The notes under the pieces: generated by a model | What the model was told of the DNA's origin: nothing | Database searches by the model: none | What the model saw: only the letters and a program-made list of their open reading frames with translations | Made by a program: the position numbers and the translations under genes | Assembly (NCBI GenBank): GCA_030544215.1 | Contig: JARZZO010000004.1 | Coordinates: 18,588,501-18,652,500 of the forward strand | Direction: 5' to 3' | Source of the DNA: Zantedeschia hybrid cultivar | Lineage: Eukaryota; Streptophyta; Magnoliopsida; Alismatales; Araceae | Length of the DNA: 64,000 nucleotides | In this document: piece by piece, positions 62,638 to 64,000 of the stretch | Layout of the letters: each line of letters opens with the position of its first letter | Numbering within the stretch: position 1 is the first letter of the stretch

Positions 62638-64000
62638 ATGATCTCATGTATCTTAGCTTTTGGGTGGCCTTTGAAACATCATTCCCACTGTAATTTGGTA
62701 TCCACCTGTTGGTCGTGGAGGTCTACTTGTGAGTCCAATGCAAGCTCCACCTATGAAGGCTTCGATCGTATTCTGTATGTTGATAGTAGCCACATGATCA
62801 ACTCGTACACCTGTCTCACTAATACGCACCCTATGATTCAGGACAGTCTCCTACCTTGATCAGCTCAACTGTTCTCGCAATCTAGATGTTTGTTTCGTCT
62901 CTGAAACTAAGCTCTCAGTCCAAAGTAACCAAGCTCGTGCAGCAACGTTACATCACTACCTTTGCCATGGTAGAAGCTAGAGGTAAAGTTGGGGGCCTTC
63001 TTCTGTGGTGGAAAGCTGATATCTCAAAGTTTAGGACTTCTATGATAACTGGATCATGGGACATGTAGACTGTATTGATATTAATCAAGCTTGGTATTTT
63101 ATCAGTATTTATGCTCCTCCAGTTATCAAATAGAGGAAAAGGTTCTGGCATGATCTTCAAGATCAGGCTCGTAAGCTGGCAGGACCCATTCTTATCATGG
63201 GAGATATGAACTGCATACTCAAACCTATTGACAAAGATGGAGGAACTGTTCCCACTCATCAGCATTTATATCAGCTCAACTCCTTTATGACCAATGTGGG
63301 TATGATAGATCTCGGGTTCGATGGTCCCCTCTACACCTGGTCTAACAACAGGTCTGCAAAATTCCACATTCGGGATCGTCTGGACAGAGCCATTGTTCAT
63401 GTCCAATGGAAGCTGAAATTTCCGAAAGCCACGGTCCACCTTCTCCCCAGGAGCCAAAATGATCACAACCCAATTATGCTCAAGCTCTCAGGTTTTCATT
63501 GCATAAGAAGATGCCCTCTAAAATTTGAGACTATGTGGCTTCGGGATCCTGAATTCCATGCATACCTAAAGGTTGCCTTGATAACTGCCCTTTGGCTAGT
63601 CAATATCAGTGGAAAATGAAAAACCCGCAGATCAGCTTTAAGCATTGCAAGAAAAACCCATACACGAGACTTCAAGTTGTAAGAAGAAATTAAGGATTAA
63701 AAGGAGGCTTACAGACTTATCTCATCAGAACGTCACAGAAGTTAATTGTATTCAAGAACAGGACTTGACCCAGCAGTATGATACTGTCCTCAAGATGCAG
63801 GAGGATTGCTGGAAATAGAGATCGAAAAATCACTGGTTCACGAGTGGGGACAGATATACAACCTTTTTCGACACCCAAGCTCTCAACGGGCGCAGAACTA
63901 ATTAATACTATCTCATAGATCCAAAATCTTAATGGGGAATGGACTGGAGATTTCACCGCCATTAAACAAACCTTTGTTGAGTTCTTTACCACCCTCCTTT
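62638..64000 (+). pseudogene. LINE endonuclease and start of reverse transcriptase (runs off window)
   Basis: Non-LTR retrotransposon with an apurinic-type endonuclease that nicks target DNA. LDVCFVSETKLS (about 62884-62919) carries the catalytic Glu; the frame then shifts and continues KVTKLVQQ and GGLLLWWK. From 63197, GDMNCIL has the Asp-x-Asn pair, YTWSNNR and RLDRAIV follow, and NDHNPIML holds the final Asp-His. After a stop at 63619 the linker continues in pieces: EDCWK, NHWFTSGDRYTTFF (about 63806-63870) and NGEWTGDF (about 63931). The reverse transcriptase lies beyond the window. Catalytic residues survive, but there are several stops and shifts. Confidence 0.85.

Noticed and set aside
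63717..63992. 91-residue minus frame at the window end
   Set aside because: Antisense to the + strand LINE linker region.

Overview
This is a 64 kb piece of nuclear DNA from a flowering plant. Three things show it: spliced MIKC-type MADS-box exons with plant exon sizes, Copia/Gypsy/LINE/MITE/SINE debris, and almost no continuous coding sequence. The GC-rich first MADS exon next to AT-rich introns fits a monocot or magnoliid-like genome, but the species cannot be named from sequence alone. The only host gene I can support is a TM8-like MADS-box gene on the + strand. Its seven coding exons (11737-11918, 12321-12399, 14779-14840, 60247-60346, 61003-61044, 61359-61400, 61508-61558) join in frame to 185 residues, and their lengths (182, 79, 62, 100, 42, 42, 51 nt) fit the MIKC pattern. 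Intron 3 is about 45.4 kb and holds most of the window's transposons.

Layout. 1-417: end of a + strand Copia element, with its 3' LTR at 418-1969, inserted into an older minus-strand Copia element (leader 1970-5075, LTR 5076-6651). 6652-11110: non-coding, probably remains of another minus-oriented LTR, followed by a tRNA-derived SINE. 11111-14840: MADS promoter/leader and exons 1-3, with a foldback in intron 1 and SINE-like pieces in intron 2. 14841-27655: intron 3 with MITEs, Copia debris, a hairpin-motif array, a 1 kb tandem duplication carrying a LINE tail, a 3.47 kb solo LTR with a perfect target-site duplication (TSD), and a possible Helitron end. 27656-56429: a decayed Gypsy element, itself split twice, by a tandem Copia array (30105-47290, three LTRs and two internal regions, TSD GTCTG) and by a second Copia element (47524-53837, TSD TGAAG). 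56430-60246: LINE debris and plain intron. 60247-61558: MADS exons 4-7. 62638-64000: the endonuclease end of a + strand LINE that runs off the window.

The nest can be ordered in time. Gypsy LTRs differ by roughly 10%, the second Copia's LTRs by about 6%, and the array's LTRs by about 1% (hand counts). The middle LTR of the array looks like a crossover product of the two outer LTRs, so the array probably arose by unequal crossing over of one insertion. The most unusual signal is in the long leader of this Copia family. It carries an array of short hairpins with a nearly constant loop and different stems, then an AT-rich domain of about a dozen palindromic units with compensatory changes, then a GC-rich palindromic domain. 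A diverged older copy (1970-5075) keeps the same architecture with different loop sequences. The family's gag is internally deleted in both array copies, so it probably moves with proteins supplied by other elements.
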